Shown here in pieces: positions 51,375 to 61,008 of a stretch of DNA of 64,000 nucleotides (position 1 is its first letter; every line of letters starts with the position of its first letter). The position numbers were made by a program, and so were the translations under genes. The notes under the pieces are model-generated. The model was not told where the DNA came from, ran no database searches, and saw only the letters and a program-made list of their open reading frames with translations. Source of the DNA: Asticcacaulis solisilvae (GTDB taxonomy: Bacteria > Pseudomonadota > Alphaproteobacteria > Caulobacterales > Caulobacteraceae); contig NZ_JAGGMI010000012.1 of assembly GCF_017875235.1 (NCBI RefSeq), forward strand, positions 109,037-173,036. The letters are read 5' to 3'.

Positions 51375-53063
51375 ATGATTCGCGCGCTGACCCAGTCGAT
51401 CCGCGGCAAATTCGCCCTGGCCTTTGGCCTGTTGATGGTGCTGTCGATCGCAACCGGCGCCTTTTCCATCTTCAAGCTGAACGAGGTATCCGCGATCGGT
51501 CGCAAGCTGGAAGGTGAGATTGCGGCCGTGTCGACGCTCGGCGACCTGGCGCGCACCAGCCAGACCTTGTCGGTCATCTCCTTCCTGGAACATCATGCGC
51601 CGGACGCCGGCAAACGCGCCGAGTTCGGACGGGAGGCGGCGGCGACACGCAGTGAATTTTCAAAATTGTGGAGCGAATACAGCACCATGGTCTCAGGCGA
51701 CGAAGAAGCCGTCATGGCGGCTTCACTGCGCCAGGCCTGGCAGCACTTCCTGGCCGTCCAGGAGGAGGTGACCTCGCTCGACCGCGCCGGCCTGACCGAC
51801 ATGGCCGGGCAGGTCCTGACCAACGATCTGAACCACGAACGTGTCGCGTTCTTCGACGCCGTGCGCAAGGTGCAGAAGTTTCGCGAGACCAAGGCCCGCG
51901 CCGCCGCGGAGGCCGCGGCCGCCGTCAACGCTTCGGCGCGGATGTGGATCGTCATCGCGCTGGGCTCGCTCACCCTGTTCTGCGTCCTGGTCGGCGGCCT
52001 CCTGACCGCCAGCATCTCGCGCCCGATCGGCCGCATGACCCATGTCATGCTGCGCCTGGCCCAGCATGAAACGGACATCACCGTACCCGACACCACTCGC
52101 CGGGACGAGATCGGCGGCATGGCCGGCGCGCTCAACGTCTTCAAGGACAAGCTGCGCGAGGGTGCGCAGTTGCGCGCCAATCAGATGGCCCTGGAAAAGG
52201 ACATGGAACGCCAGCGCCAGATGGAACTGACCCAGCTGGCCCAGGATTTCGAAACCGCCATTGGCAGCATTATCGAGGCCGTTTCCAGGTCCGCCGCCGA
52301 TCTGCAGGATTCCGCGGCCACTCTGTCGGCCGCCGCCGAGGAAACCGAAGCCCAGTCGGTTGCCGTAGAGAACGGCGCACGCTCCGCCGCCGATAATGTC
52401 CGTTCGGTTGCCGCCGCCATCGAGGAACTGTCCGCCTCTGCCCGTCAGGTCGGCTCCCAGGTGTCGCGCTCCAGTGAAATCAGCGGCCTGGCTGTCGAAC
52501 AGGCGGAACGCACCCGCCGCGCCATGGATGCCTTGCGCGACGACGCCGCCCAGGTCGAGTCCGTTGTGGGCCTGATTAACGCCATCGCCTCGCAGACCAA
52601 TCTCCTGGCGCTGAACGCCACGATCGAAGCGGCGCGCGCGGGCGAAGCCGGCAAGGGCTTCGCCGTCGTGGCCTCAGAGGTCAAGGGCCTGGCCAACCAG
52701 ACGGCGCAGTCGACCAACACCATCGGCGTCTCGATCGAAAAGATGCAGGCCTCGACCGGCCAGGCCGTCGGCGAGATCAGCGGCATCGAGCAGACCATTG
52801 CCGAGGTCAGCGGCATCGCATCGTCGATCACCCAGGCCGTGACCGAACAGGAACGCACGACCCAGGAAATCTCGCGCAACATCCACGAGGTGTCGCGCAC
52901 CACGGCCGAAGTGACCGGCAGCATCATGGGCGTGACCCAGGCCGCGCAGGAATCGAGCCAGGGCGCCGTGCGCGTACTGGATGCCGCCCGCGCTCTTTCG
53001 CAACAGTCGGACCGGCTCAAGGGCGAAGTCAACCGCTTCCTCGACCGCGTCCGCGCCGCATAA
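51375..53063 (+). CDS. methyl-accepting chemotaxis protein with 4-helix-bundle sensor
   Basis: About 562 residues. A first membrane helix (about 12-33), a periplasmic helical domain of about 150 residues (34-185, four-helix-bundle type), a second membrane helix (about 194-217), a HAMP domain ([18 protein letters not shown]...) and a cytoplasmic signalling domain. The hairpin tip [34 protein letters not shown] block (in the MCP family) is present near 400-430. It binds CheA and CheW and controls swimming. A 4HB sensor can bind ligands through a periplasmic binding protein, and one is encoded 43 bases downstream. No C-terminal pentapeptide tether is seen. Confidence 0.94.
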   Translation: MIRALTQSIRGKFALAFGLLMVLSIATGAFSIFKLNEVSAIGRKLEGEIAAVSTLGDLARTSQTLSVISFLEHHAPDAGKRAEFGREAAATRSEFSKLWSEYSTMVSGDEEAVMAASLRQAWQHFLAVQEEVTSLDRAGLTDMAGQVLTNDLNHERVAFFDAVRKVQKFRETKARAAAEAAAAVNASARMWIVIALGSLTLFCVLVGGLLTASISRPIGRMTHVMLRLAQHETDITVPDTTRRDEIGGMAGALNVFKDKLREGAQLRANQMALEKDMERQRQMELTQLAQDFETAIGSIIEAVSRSAADLQDSAATLSAAAEETEAQSVAVENGARSAADNVRSVAAAIEELSASARQVGSQVSRSSEISGLAVEQAERTRRAMDALRDDAAQVESVVGLINAIASQTNLLALNATIEAARAGEAGKGFAVVASEVKGLANQTAQSTNTIGVSIEKMQASTGQAVGEISGIEQTIAEVSGIASSITQAVTEQERTTQEISRNIHEVSRTTAEVTGSIMGVTQAAQESSQGAVRVLDAARALSQQSDRLKGEVNRFLDRVRAA

Positions 53064-53106
53064 CGTCCACTCAACGTGTTGCTTTTGATTTTCGGGACAT
53101 CAGACA

Positions 53107-54033
53107 ATGAAAAAGACCGCGCTTTTGACCGCCTTGCTCGTCGGCGCTCTTGCCGTCAGCCCCGCCTTCGCCAAAACACGTATCTTCCTGTCGATGGCCA
53201 AGACCAATGACAAGTTTATCGGCATCCTCAAGAATTCGGTCGAGGCCGAAGCCGTCAAGGATTCGAATATCGAACTGATCGTAGCGGATGCCAAGAACGA
53301 TGAGGCCACCCAGGTCAAGCAGGTCAAGGACGCGATCGCCGACAAGGTCGACGCCGTCATCATTCTGACCGTCAATACCGGCTCCGCCAAAAGCGTGGCC
53401 GAGCTGACGTCCAAGGCCGGGACACCGCTCATTTACCTCAACCGCCGCCCGCCCATCGAACGCTTTAACGGTAAGGTCGCCATCGTATCCTCAAACGACC
53501 TCGTCGCCGGACGGCTGCAGATGCGCCTAGTCGCCGACAAGATCGGCAACGCCGGCAATGTCGCCATCCTGCGCGGCGAAGACGGTCACCCCGCCGCTAC
53601 AGAGCGTACCCAGGGAGTCAAGGAAATCCTGGCCAGTAAGCCCAATATCACCCTTGTCGAAGAGGCCACCGGCAACTGGGACAGAGCCCAGGGCGAAGCG
53701 TTGGTGACTCAATGGCTGCAAGGGGGGAAGCCGATCAACGCCGTTCTGGCCAATAACGACGAGATGGCGCTGGGGGCCATCGACGCACTAAAAAAAGCCG
53801 GCAAGAAACCTGGCGAGGTCTATGTCGCGGGCGTCGACGGCACCGCCGACGCGTTGGTCGCCATCAATAGCGGCTACCTGACCCTGTCGTTGCTGCAAAA
53901 TGCCCGCGCCCAAGGCGCGCAATCCCTTGCCGACGCCAAGAAGTTTATCGGCAAGGAATATGCGGAGTTGTACGACTGGGTGCCGTACGAGCTGATCATT
54001 CCGTCGAACGTTCAGCAATACGCTGGCCAGTAA
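53107..54033 (+). CDS. periplasmic sugar-binding protein (Peripla_BP_4 type), orphan
   Basis: 308 residues with a signal peptide (1-22, SPAFA/K). The fold is the ribose/inositol-type binding protein: FLSMAKTNDKFIGILKNSVE, then DAKNDEATQVKQVKDAI, DAVIILTVNT and the ligand-pocket patterns YLNRRPP, NNDEMALGAIDALKKAG and VAGVDGTADAL. ABC permease and ATPase genes are absent from both sides. With the chemoreceptor just upstream, it most likely presents a sugar or inositol to that receptor for chemotaxis. Substrate cannot be told from the sequence. Confidence 0.92.
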   Translation: MKKTALLTALLVGALAVSPAFAKTRIFLSMAKTNDKFIGILKNSVEAEAVKDSNIELIVADAKNDEATQVKQVKDAIADKVDAVIILTVNTGSAKSVAELTSKAGTPLIYLNRRPPIERFNGKVAIVSSNDLVAGRLQMRLVADKIGNAGNVAILRGEDGHPAATERTQGVKEILASKPNITLVEEATGNWDRAQGEALVTQWLQGGKPINAVLANNDEMALGAIDALKKAGKKPGEVYVAGVDGTADALVAINSGYLTLSLLQNARAQGAQSLADAKKFIGKEYAELYDWVPYELIIPSNVQQYAGQ

Positions 54034-54067
54034 CCGGCCTTTGTGTCACGCGCAGTCCGGAAAGCGC

Positions 54068-54241
54068 TTAGTAGGTGCTGGGCGGATCGCTGGCCGGAAA
54101 GCTCTCGTCGATCATCGAATCGACCTGGTTGTCGTCGAGATTGTTACGAATCTTGCGCTCGCCGCGCATGGCCGTCTTCTTCGGCGTTACGTGAAAGAAG
54201 CCGTTCCAGAAGCCGGTAATAAAGCTGGTGACCTTGTTCAT
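54068..54241 (-). CDS. small conserved protein with SFPASDPPS C-terminus
   Basis: About 57 residues from the ATG at 54241. An amphipathic N-terminus (VTSFITGFWNGFFHV) precedes a basic middle part and the acidic end DSMIDESFPASDPPSTY. The SFPASDPP motif is shared by many short proteobacterial proteins of unknown function (from memory). It is probably co-transcribed with the small membrane protein 23 bases upstream. Confidence 0.65.
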   Translation of the reverse strand: MNKVTSFITGFWNGFFHVTPKKTAMRGERKIRNNLDDNQVDSMIDESFPASDPPSTY

Positions 54242-54264
54242 GGCAAACACTCCCGATCATATTT

Positions 54265-54519
54265 TCAGAGTTGGCCGTCCGGAATATGGCGGGCGGCGAT
54301 AAGGCGCGCGCGGGCGGCGCGGACAGGCGGCAGGGTATAGGCCGCCAGGGCCGCGCTTATGGCCAGTATGGCCAGCACGCTTAGGAACAGCAGGAGGTCC
54401 CGCGGCAGAAACGGTGCGACGGCAATCGCGACGACCGCCGCGGTCAGCGCGGGCGCCAGCGTGATCAGCTCATCGCGAAAAAAGGCGTAGGTTCTGCGTT
54501 TCAATGGACTCCCCTTCAA
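54265..54519 (-). CDS. small two-TM membrane protein of unknown function
   Basis: 84 residues. Basic N-terminus, then two hydrophobic segments (about 20-36 and 40-63) and a basic Ala/Arg-rich C-terminal tail. No family was recognised. The composition and length fit a real small inner-membrane protein, and the following gene is on the same strand, but no partner or role can be assigned. Confidence 0.55.
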   Translation of the reverse strand: MKGSPLKRRTYAFFRDELITLAPALTAAVVAIAVAPFLPRDLLLFLSVLAILAISAALAAYTLPPVRAARARLIAARHIPDGQL

Positions 54520-54895
54520 AGCGCACGGTCGATAACTCAGTATGTGGGCGAATGAGTCAGGTGTCGCTGAGGGGATTGGCTGGTAAAAATCAGTTTAACG
54601 CAAAGGCGCATGACCGGATTATCTGGCGAGGAAATGCTCCACCGCGCAAGTCCCAGGCGACCCCCCAAAGGTCCGCCGGAGACGATCATCGCCCTCTCCT
54701 GTCCGCCCCCCGGCGGCGAATGAAAACGACGTGCGCGGTTGCCCATGCTCCGGCGCGATCAGGAGGATCCGCCGGAACAAAGATCGAGAGCGCGATGAAA
54801 TCAGCGCGCTCAGTCCCGGAGCGGTACAAGGTTAACCCAGCCGGCTCCGCATATCAACTAGAACCTAACTTCAAGTTGTACTATTTTTTCAGTGT
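54520..54895. other. 376-base intergenic region without a supported gene
   Basis: No convincing coding frame is seen on either strand; the open frames present have Arg/Ser-rich shadow-like translations. The right part (54,840-54,895) is AT-rich with a small AACTT/AAGTT dyad, just past the end of the wHTH gene, and no clear terminator is visible. Confidence 0.6.
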
Positions 54896-55210
54896 CTACG
54901 GTTCGCGCGCCGGCACCGCATCCAGCAAGGACTGAAGGCTGTCCAGATAGTCGTAAAATGCCTGGCGGCCGGCCTGGGTCAGTTCCGCCACCGTCTTGGT
55001 CCGGCTGGCGATAATGGATTTGTGCAGGGCGATATAACCGGCATCAGCCAGCTTGCGCAGGTGCTGGGACAGATTGCCGTCGGATATGGCGATTTCATCG
55101 CGCAGGTGGACGAAATCGGCGCGGCCCACCGTCGTCAGATAGGCCAGGATGGACAGACGTGCCCGGCCATGGATCACTTCCTGGAGCGTGTCGGCGGCAA
55201 AAATACTCAT
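54896..55210 (-). CDS. winged-helix transcriptional regulator
   Basis: About 104 residues from the ATG at 55210, which overlaps the stop of the upstream membrane protein gene (ATGA). RLSILAYLTTVGRADFVHLRDEIAISDGNLSQHLRKLADAGYIAL is a winged-helix (ArsR/MarR-like, HTH_27 type) DNA-binding domain with the recognition helix at DGNLSQHLRKL, followed by a wing and a C-terminal helix (QAFYDYLDSLQSLLD). It probably regulates its own operon. This regulator/membrane-protein pairing is common, and the ligand is unknown. Confidence 0.85.
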   Translation of the reverse strand: MSIFAADTLQEVIHGRARLSILAYLTTVGRADFVHLRDEIAISDGNLSQHLRKLADAGYIALHKSIIASRTKTVAELTQAGRQAFYDYLDSLQSLLDAVPAREP

Positions 55211-55851
55211 ACAGCGGTTCTCCTCTCCTGCCACGTCAGGACGAGGCCGGGAACAAGCATAAGAAACAGCGACGCCCCCGCGAACAAGGCGGGACGAAAC
55301 AGTTCGCTATTGAAACAAAAGACGGCGAAGGCGACCGCTGCCCAGCCGATGGCCGGCACAGTCATCCACAGCTTGGCGGCGATCAGCGCCGTCAGGGTCA
55401 TGATGATGGCATATAGCATCGCCACAAAGGCCAGTGACAGACGCGGATCATATATGCCGGCCATATAGCAGCCGCCGACAAACACCAGGACGGCAATGCC
55501 GCCGATGAACCACATCGCCGCCAGAGTCCGGCTGCGCCACGACCGCTCATGGGCAGGCTTGTGACGGCGCAGCAGGAACAGGAGGTTGCCGAGATAACCG
55601 ACGACCACTTCCGTGGCCGGAAGCGGCAGGTGCGTGTGCAGGACTCCGGCGACCTCTAGCACATGTATGAGGTTGCCGATCAGCAGGACCAGCGCCCACC
55701 AGGCCATGACCAGGCCGCCACTGACCGTCAGCGGGTCGCCGCGGCTGACCATGGCGCGCAGGTCCTGGAGTTCCTCGCGCAGATAGCCGGCCTCTTCGGG
55801 ATCGAGGCGCGGCAGGATGGACGATTCAACGTTACGGGACGTATCGGTCAT
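55207..55851 (-). CDS. polytopic membrane protein paired with the wHTH regulator
   Basis: 214 residues. An N-terminal helical region (1-38, LDPEEAGYLREELQDLRAMV) is followed by about five to six hydrophobic segments (around 44-68, 83-96, 108-130, 137-158, 163-178, 187-205). No catalytic motif was recognised. It overlaps the regulator gene by 4 bases, so the two are translated together; it may sense an envelope condition or be the regulated function. Confidence 0.75.
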   Translation of the reverse strand: MTDTSRNVESSILPRLDPEEAGYLREELQDLRAMVSRGDPLTVSGGLVMAWWALVLLIGNLIHVLEVAGVLHTHLPLPATEVVVGYLGNLLFLLRRHKPAHERSWRSRTLAAMWFIGGIAVLVFVGGCYMAGIYDPRLSLAFVAMLYAIIMTLTALIAAKLWMTVPAIGWAAVAFAVFCFNSELFRPALFAGASLFLMLVPGLVLTWQERRTAV

Positions 55852-55935
55852 GGCCTATTGGTAGCGCCATACTGACGGCTTGGCCAGCCCCCGAACATCT
55901 TCTCATCGCTTTGTTTTGCAAAGCCTACGCGCGCC

Positions 55936-57000
55936 TTATAACGCGGCCAACGCCTTGGCGGCCTCCGCGGCCTTCTTGACGTCCTGGGCCCGGTCGATGG
56001 GACAGACCAGAACGCCGGAGGGCGTCGATATGACCATGACGTCTTTCATGCCGACCACAGCCACAGGCGGACCATCATGATTCTGAATCAGGCAGTTCTC
56101 GGCTTCGATCAGGATTGAAGTGCCCTGAGCGTGGTTGCCGGCCTCATCCTTGGCGCCCAACCGCCACAACTCGGCAAACCCGCCGACATCGGCCCAGCCG
56201 ATATCGCAAGGAATGACTGCGGACCGTCTCGTTTTTTCCATGACGGCATAGTCCACTGATGTGGACGGAACCTTGGCGAAGTGACCTTCATCGAGAATCA
56301 GGCGTACGCCATCCCGCGCACCGGCCTGATAGGCCTTGCGGCTCTCTTCAAGCACCTCCGGGGCATAGGTGTTCAGTTCTTCAAGCATGACGTGCGGCGA
56401 GAACAGGAATATGCCGGCATTCCAGTCATGATGACCACCCATGACATATTCCGTGGCCGTGGCAAGGTTTGGCTTTTCGAGGAAAGCCTGGATTTCGAAA
56501 ATGCCTTCCGATAGTTCGGCCCCGTGCTGGATGTAGCCGAAGCCGGTTTCCGGGTGAGTCGGACGGATGCCGAACGTGACGATGCGGTCACGCGCCGTAT
56601 CAGCCGCTTTCAGAATGGCTTCGGCAAAGGCCTCCGGCTTGGTGATCACGTGGTCCGCGGGCACCAGCAGCACCAAGGCTTCCGGATCAATCGCCTGGCC
56701 GCTCAGGGCGGCAATGGCGGCGACGGCCGCCGTGTTGCGGCCGAAGGGTTCCAGAACCACAAGCTGCGGGCTGCGGGCTATGCGGGTTAGCTGCGCGTTC
56801 ACCAGGTCGAAATGGCCAGTTCCACAGATGACGACCGGTAAAGAAAACACGTCACCCGACAGGCGAAGGGCCGTCTCCTGGATCATGGTGTTGGACGTCG
56901 CCAGCGCATGGAACTGCTTGGGGGCCTGCGGCGTCGACAATGGCCACAGGCGGGTACCGGAGCCACCGGACATAATCACCGGAAGAATTTTGCTAGCCAT
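55936..57000 (-). CDS. manC: mannose-1-phosphate guanylyltransferase
   Basis: About 354 residues from the ATG at 57000; longer upstream frames start in the promoter region. PVIMSGGSGTRLWPLSTPQ is the nucleotidyltransferase signature, followed by EPFGRNTAAV, LVLLVPADHVI and FLEKPN. It makes GDP-mannose from mannose-1-phosphate and GTP for polysaccharide or glycan synthesis. The C-terminal cupin mannose-6-phosphate isomerase domain of bifunctional AlgA-type enzymes is absent, so the isomerase step needs another protein; an AGE-family isomerase is encoded divergently. Confidence 0.94.
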   Translation of the reverse strand: MASKILPVIMSGGSGTRLWPLSTPQAPKQFHALATSNTMIQETALRLSGDVFSLPVVICGTGHFDLVNAQLTRIARSPQLVVLEPFGRNTAAVAAIAALSGQAIDPEALVLLVPADHVITKPEAFAEAILKAADTARDRIVTFGIRPTHPETGFGYIQHGAELSEGIFEIQAFLEKPNLATATEYVMGGHHDWNAGIFLFSPHVMLEELNTYAPEVLEESRKAYQAGARDGVRLILDEGHFAKVPSTSVDYAVMEKTRRSAVIPCDIGWADVGGFAELWRLGAKDEAGNHAQGTSILIEAENCLIQNHDGPPVAVVGMKDVMVISTPSGVLVCPIDRAQDVKKAAEAAKALAAL

Positions 57001-57230
57001 GTAGGATGATATCCCCCTCGTTCTAGAAAGTTGTGCCATATCTGGTGCAGCGCGGCGAGACAAAAAGGCTATATCTTGAACCTCGAAACATATAAAGACG
57101 CCATACATATTTTGCAGATGCGAAATAACCAAGCTTGCGACGTGGACGCCGAAAGTGATAGCGGTCAATCCGCAGTGACTTTTTATTTCCGTCCCGAGTA
57201 CTCGTCCCCATCTTTTCGTGCGAGCCGACC

Positions 57231-58448
57231 ATGCCTGACAGCCCCTCTCCAATCACCCTGAAAAGCGACCTGGAAACCATGCAGGCCGAGCTGCGCGCCT
57301 GGCTGTTCGACAAGTCCCTGCCGATCTGGTGGAACGCCGGCGGCGACCTTCAGAAGGGTGGCTTCTTCGAGAAACTGAACCTGGACGGAACACCCCACGA
57401 TATCGATCGCCGGACCCGGGTTGCGGCGCGCCAGGTCTATTCCTATGCCCTGGCCAGGACCATGGGCTATCAGGGGGAGACGGACGCTGTCATAGACCAG
57501 GGCCTGAAATGGCTGTCCGGCCCGGCGCGTAACCCTGAAACCGGTCTGCTCTATGCTGTACTGACGCCGCAAGGCGCCGTAGTGCGGGGCGAATTCGATT
57601 TTTATGACCACGCCTTCGCCATGCTGGCCTATGCCTCGGCTTACAAGGTGCGGCCGAACGACAAAACTCTGGAAGAGGCGGGCACCTTTATCCGTGATGT
57701 GATCGTGCGCGACTATTCACACCCGGAGCGCGGCTTCGAGGAATCCAACCCGCGCACCCTGCCGCTCAAGGCCAATCCGCACATGCACATGTTCGAAGCC
57801 TGCCTGGCGTGGATGGAAGCGGGTGGCGACGATACGCCCTCAAGCAGCGAAGCGTCAGGACAACCAAAATCATGGCGAGCGATCGCCGGCCAGATCGCCA
57901 AGCTGTGCGTCGAGAAGTTCCTCCATCCGGAAACAGGCTCCCTGCGTGAATTCTTCGACGGCGACTGGAATGCCATGGCGGGTGATGCCGGCCGCATCAT
58001 CGAACCCGGCCACCAGTTCGAATGGGCGTGGCTCTTCCTGCGCTGGGCGCGCATGTCGGGCGACGCGTCCTATGTCGATGCCGCCAAACGCCTGATCGAC
58101 ATCGCCGAAGGTCCCGGCACCGACGACAAGCGCAACGTCACCATCTACGAACTGTGGGACGATTTTTCCGTCAAGGACGGCAAGGCGCGTCTGTGGGCCC
58201 AGACCGAGCGCATGAAGGCCTATGTCAAGCTGGCCGACGCCGCCATGACGCCTTCCGATCGCCAGGCCGCCATCGCCAAGGCCGTCGAAGCCGCCGCCGG
58301 TCTCAGGCTTTACCTCTCGACCGAGATCGAAGGGCTTTATCGTGACCGCATGAAGGAAGACGGCAGCTTCGAGATCGAGCCGGCGCCCGCCAGTTCGCTC
58401 TACCACATCATCTGCGCCATCGACGAATTGTCCACGCTGACGCTCTGA
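57231..58448 (+). CDS. AGE-family epimerase/isomerase, probable mannose-6-phosphate isomerase
   Basis: 405 residues, an (alpha/alpha)6-barrel of the N-acylglucosamine 2-epimerase family. Conserved parts are LPIWWNAGGD, GGFFEKLNLDG, RRTRVAARQVYSYALA, FYDHAFAMLAYASA, NPHMHMFEACLAWME, EPGHQFEWAWLFLRWA and the C-terminal SSLYHIICAIDEL; catalytic His residues lie in NPHMHMFEA and EPGHQFEWA. Family members include sugar epimerases and mannose isomerases. Divergence from manC across a 230-base AT-rich region suggests a role in mannose-6-phosphate formation; cellobiose 2-epimerase-like activity is a possible alternative. Confidence 0.87.
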   Translation: MPDSPSPITLKSDLETMQAELRAWLFDKSLPIWWNAGGDLQKGGFFEKLNLDGTPHDIDRRTRVAARQVYSYALARTMGYQGETDAVIDQGLKWLSGPARNPETGLLYAVLTPQGAVVRGEFDFYDHAFAMLAYASAYKVRPNDKTLEEAGTFIRDVIVRDYSHPERGFEESNPRTLPLKANPHMHMFEACLAWMEAGGDDTPSSSEASGQPKSWRAIAGQIAKLCVEKFLHPETGSLREFFDGDWNAMAGDAGRIIEPGHQFEWAWLFLRWARMSGDASYVDAAKRLIDIAEGPGTDDKRNVTIYELWDDFSVKDGKARLWAQTERMKAYVKLADAAMTPSDRQAAIAKAVEAAAGLRLYLSTEIEGLYRDRMKEDGSFEIEPAPASSLYHIICAIDELSTLTL

Positions 58449-58458
58449 ACACGGCGAT

Positions 58459-60009
58459 TTATTTCAGTTCGGGCGCCTTGCGCGCTTTAGTGACCTGCTC
58501 AAAGACATAACCGGCCTTGAGCAGGTCCGCGTCGCTCCACTTCGGTCCCATCAAGGACAACCCCACCGGCATGCCCTCGACGAAGCCCATGGGCACGGTC
58601 AGGTGCGGATAGCCGGATGTGGCGGGTAGCTGGGTGGCGAATGGGCCATTATAGACGTCGCCATAGATGGCGTCCGACTTCCACGCCACGGCATAGGTCG
58701 GGGCGACAAGGAACTTCACATCGTGGTCCTTGAACAGCCCATCCAGGCGCGTGGTGGACATGGCCTGCGACCTGGCACGCGCGGCAATATATTCGGGATT
58801 GTCCAGCCCCGTCTTCGCTTGCGCCATTTCGAAAATTTCCTGGCGGAAATGCGGCATTTCCTCACCGGCATGGGCCGTGTTGAAGGCGATGACATCGGCC
58901 AGGGTGCGCGTTTTTACCGCCGGCGGCGTCGTGGCCAGATAAGCGTTTAGGTCCGCCTTCAGCTCATAGGTGAACACAGTGAACTCGGCATCGTCGAGAC
59001 CCGGCGTCGACGAGTCCTTGATGTCCACCAGCAGGGCGCCGGCGGCTTCCAGCGATTTCAGCGCGGCTTCGAACACGGCCACGGTCTTCGGCTCACCACC
59101 CAGCTTGTCGCGAAGGACGCCTATGCGGACGCCCTTCAGCGAGGCGTCCTTCAGCCCCGCCACATAATCCGTCTTTTTCGTATCGGCCTCAGCGGTTGCC
59201 TTATCGGCCGGATCGCTGCCCGCCATGACGGTCAGCAGGGCCGCGATATCGGTTATCGACCGGCCCATCGGGCCGGGCGTATCCTGCGTATGGCTGATCG
59301 GCACGACGTGCGTGCGGGACACAAGCCCGACGGTAGGCTTGAGGCCAGCCAGGCCGTTCATCGCAGACGGACAGGTCACCGAGCCATCTGTTTCCGTGCC
59401 GATGGCGACGGGCGCAAAACTGGCGGCGATCGACGCACCGGAACCACTCGAAGAACCGCACGCCGTGCGCGTCAGGTCGTAGGGATTGGCCACCAGTCCA
59501 CCGATGGCGCTCCAGCCGCTCATCGAGTGGGTCGAACGGATATTGGCCCATTCCGACAGGTTGGTCTTGCCGAGAATGACCGCGCCGCCTGCCCGCAGAC
59601 TGGCGACGGACGGGGAATCGCGGCCAGTCAGATTGTCCTTCAGCGCCAGTGATCCGGCGGTCGTCGCCATCGGGTCCTTGGTTTCGACATTATCCTTGAC
59701 CAGCACGGGAATCCCGGCCATCGGCCCTGGCGCCTTCCCGGCCTTGCGCGCGGTGTCGGCGGCCTTCGCCTGGGTAATTGCATCCGGATTGACGGCGATG
59801 ACCGAATGCAGCCTGCCATCCAGCGCTTTGATGCGGGCGATCGCGGCCCGCGTCAGGTCCTCAGCCGAAAAATCGCCGCGAATCATGGCGGCTTGCAGCT
59901 CCGGAATAGTCTTTTCCGCGATCAATGCCTTTGCGGCCGCGGCAGGGCTGGCATGAACCGGTGACGCCATCAAGGCGGCAGCGACGACGGACAAGAATGC
60001 ACGTGACAT
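58459..60009 (-). CDS. exported amidase-signature hydrolase
   Basis: 516 residues with a signal peptide (1-20, SPVHA/S). The amidase-signature triad is visible: Lys105 (VLVKDN), Ser in the GSSSGSG loop (about 185-191) and nucleophile Ser210 (GTETDGSVTCPS). It is related to aspartyl/glutamyl-tRNA amidotransferase subunit A but is exported and stands alone, so a hydrolase of amides or peptides in the periplasm is more likely. It converges with the AGE gene 10 bases away. Substrate is unknown. Confidence 0.9.
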   Translation of the reverse strand: MSRAFLSVVAAALMASPVHASPAAAAKALIAEKTIPELQAAMIRGDFSAEDLTRAAIARIKALDGRLHSVIAVNPDAITQAKAADTARKAGKAPGPMAGIPVLVKDNVETKDPMATTAGSLALKDNLTGRDSPSVASLRAGGAVILGKTNLSEWANIRSTHSMSGWSAIGGLVANPYDLTRTACGSSSGSGASIAASFAPVAIGTETDGSVTCPSAMNGLAGLKPTVGLVSRTHVVPISHTQDTPGPMGRSITDIAALLTVMAGSDPADKATAEADTKKTDYVAGLKDASLKGVRIGVLRDKLGGEPKTVAVFEAALKSLEAAGALLVDIKDSSTPGLDDAEFTVFTYELKADLNAYLATTPPAVKTRTLADVIAFNTAHAGEEMPHFRQEIFEMAQAKTGLDNPEYIAARARSQAMSTTRLDGLFKDHDVKFLVAPTYAVAWKSDAIYGDVYNGPFATQLPATSGYPHLTVPMGFVEGMPVGLSLMGPKWSDADLLKAGYVFEQVTKARKAPELK

Positions 60010-60120
60010 GGTACCCCCTGGCAGGCCTCACTGGATACTTGCCCGAATTGCAGGCCATGGCAAGGCTTGCCATGCCGGTCCGACCCGCCTAGAGCATGTC
60101 CCGCTTTCACGGAGATACCC

Positions 60121-60903
60121 ATGGACCTGAATCCGATCATGCTGGCCGCTGGCGCCGAGATCCTGCGCATCTACGCGACCGACTTTGCCGTGGCGGACAA
60201 GTCCGACGCCTCCCCCGTCACCGAGGCCGACCAGCGTGCCGAGGCCATTATTCTGGAAAACTTGAAACGTCTGGCACCAGATATACCGGTCGTTGCCGAG
60301 GAGGAAGCCGCTGCGGGACGCGTGCCGGCCACGGCCACGCGCTTCTTCCTGGTCGATCCGCTGGATGGCACCAAGGAGTTCATTTCCAGAAATGGCGAAT
60401 TTACGGTCAATATCGCCCTGGTCGAAAACGGCGAACCCGTGTGCGGCGCGGTCTACGCGCCGGCGCTGGGTAAGCTCTATTGGGGCGCGCGCGGCGAAGG
60501 CGCCTTCATGGCTGAGGTGACCGATGGCCGGCCTGGGGAGGCGCGCCCCATCCGCGTCAGAACCGCTCCCGCCGATGGCCTGTCCGCCGTAGGGTCGCGG
60601 TCGCACGGCGGCGAGGAAACCCAGGCTTATCTGAAGGCGTTCACCATCAAGGATTTTGTTGCGGCCGGCTCGTCGCTCAAACTGTGCCTGCTGGCCGAAG
60701 GCAAGGCTGACCTTTATCCGCGCATGGGCCGGACGATGGAATGGGACATCGCCGCGGGCGACGCCATCCTGCGCGCCGCCGGCGGCCGTGTCGAAACCCT
60801 GGGGGGCCAGCCGTTAGGCTATGGCAAGCGTAACCAGCCGAACGACAGCGACTTCGCCAACCCGCATTTCGTTGCGTTCGGAGATCCGACTATCCACGCC
60901 TGA
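60121..60903 (+). CDS. cysQ: 3'(2'),5'-bisphosphate nucleotidase CysQ
   Basis: About 260 residues from the ATG at 60121 behind GGAGA. Inositol-monophosphatase-fold motifs are complete: VVAEEEAA (metal Glu), DPLDGTKEF and EWDIAAGDAIL. CysQ removes 3'-phosphoadenosine 5'-phosphate, the by-product of sulfate reduction and sulfation, or PAPS. It is 105 bases upstream of cysD in the same direction, so a common sulfate-assimilation role is clear. Confidence 0.95.
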   Translation: MDLNPIMLAAGAEILRIYATDFAVADKSDASPVTEADQRAEAIILENLKRLAPDIPVVAEEEAAAGRVPATATRFFLVDPLDGTKEFISRNGEFTVNIALVENGEPVCGAVYAPALGKLYWGARGEGAFMAEVTDGRPGEARPIRVRTAPADGLSAVGSRSHGGEETQAYLKAFTIKDFVAAGSSLKLCLLAEGKADLYPRMGRTMEWDIAAGDAILRAAGGRVETLGGQPLGYGKRNQPNDSDFANPHFVAFGDPTIHA

Positions 60904-61008
60904 GGATGGATATTTTTCATCCGTCCTTATCTCTGACTTGAGATTTTGTGGTTTGTCGGTAGGGGTATGCGTGACTACATAGCCTTCAGATTTCCCGAAG
61001 GTACCCCC

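Noticed and set aside
54504..54935. 143-residue plus-strand open frame in the gap before the wHTH gene
   Set aside because: No domain, Arg/Ser/Pro-rich composition, and overlap with genes on the other strand at both ends.
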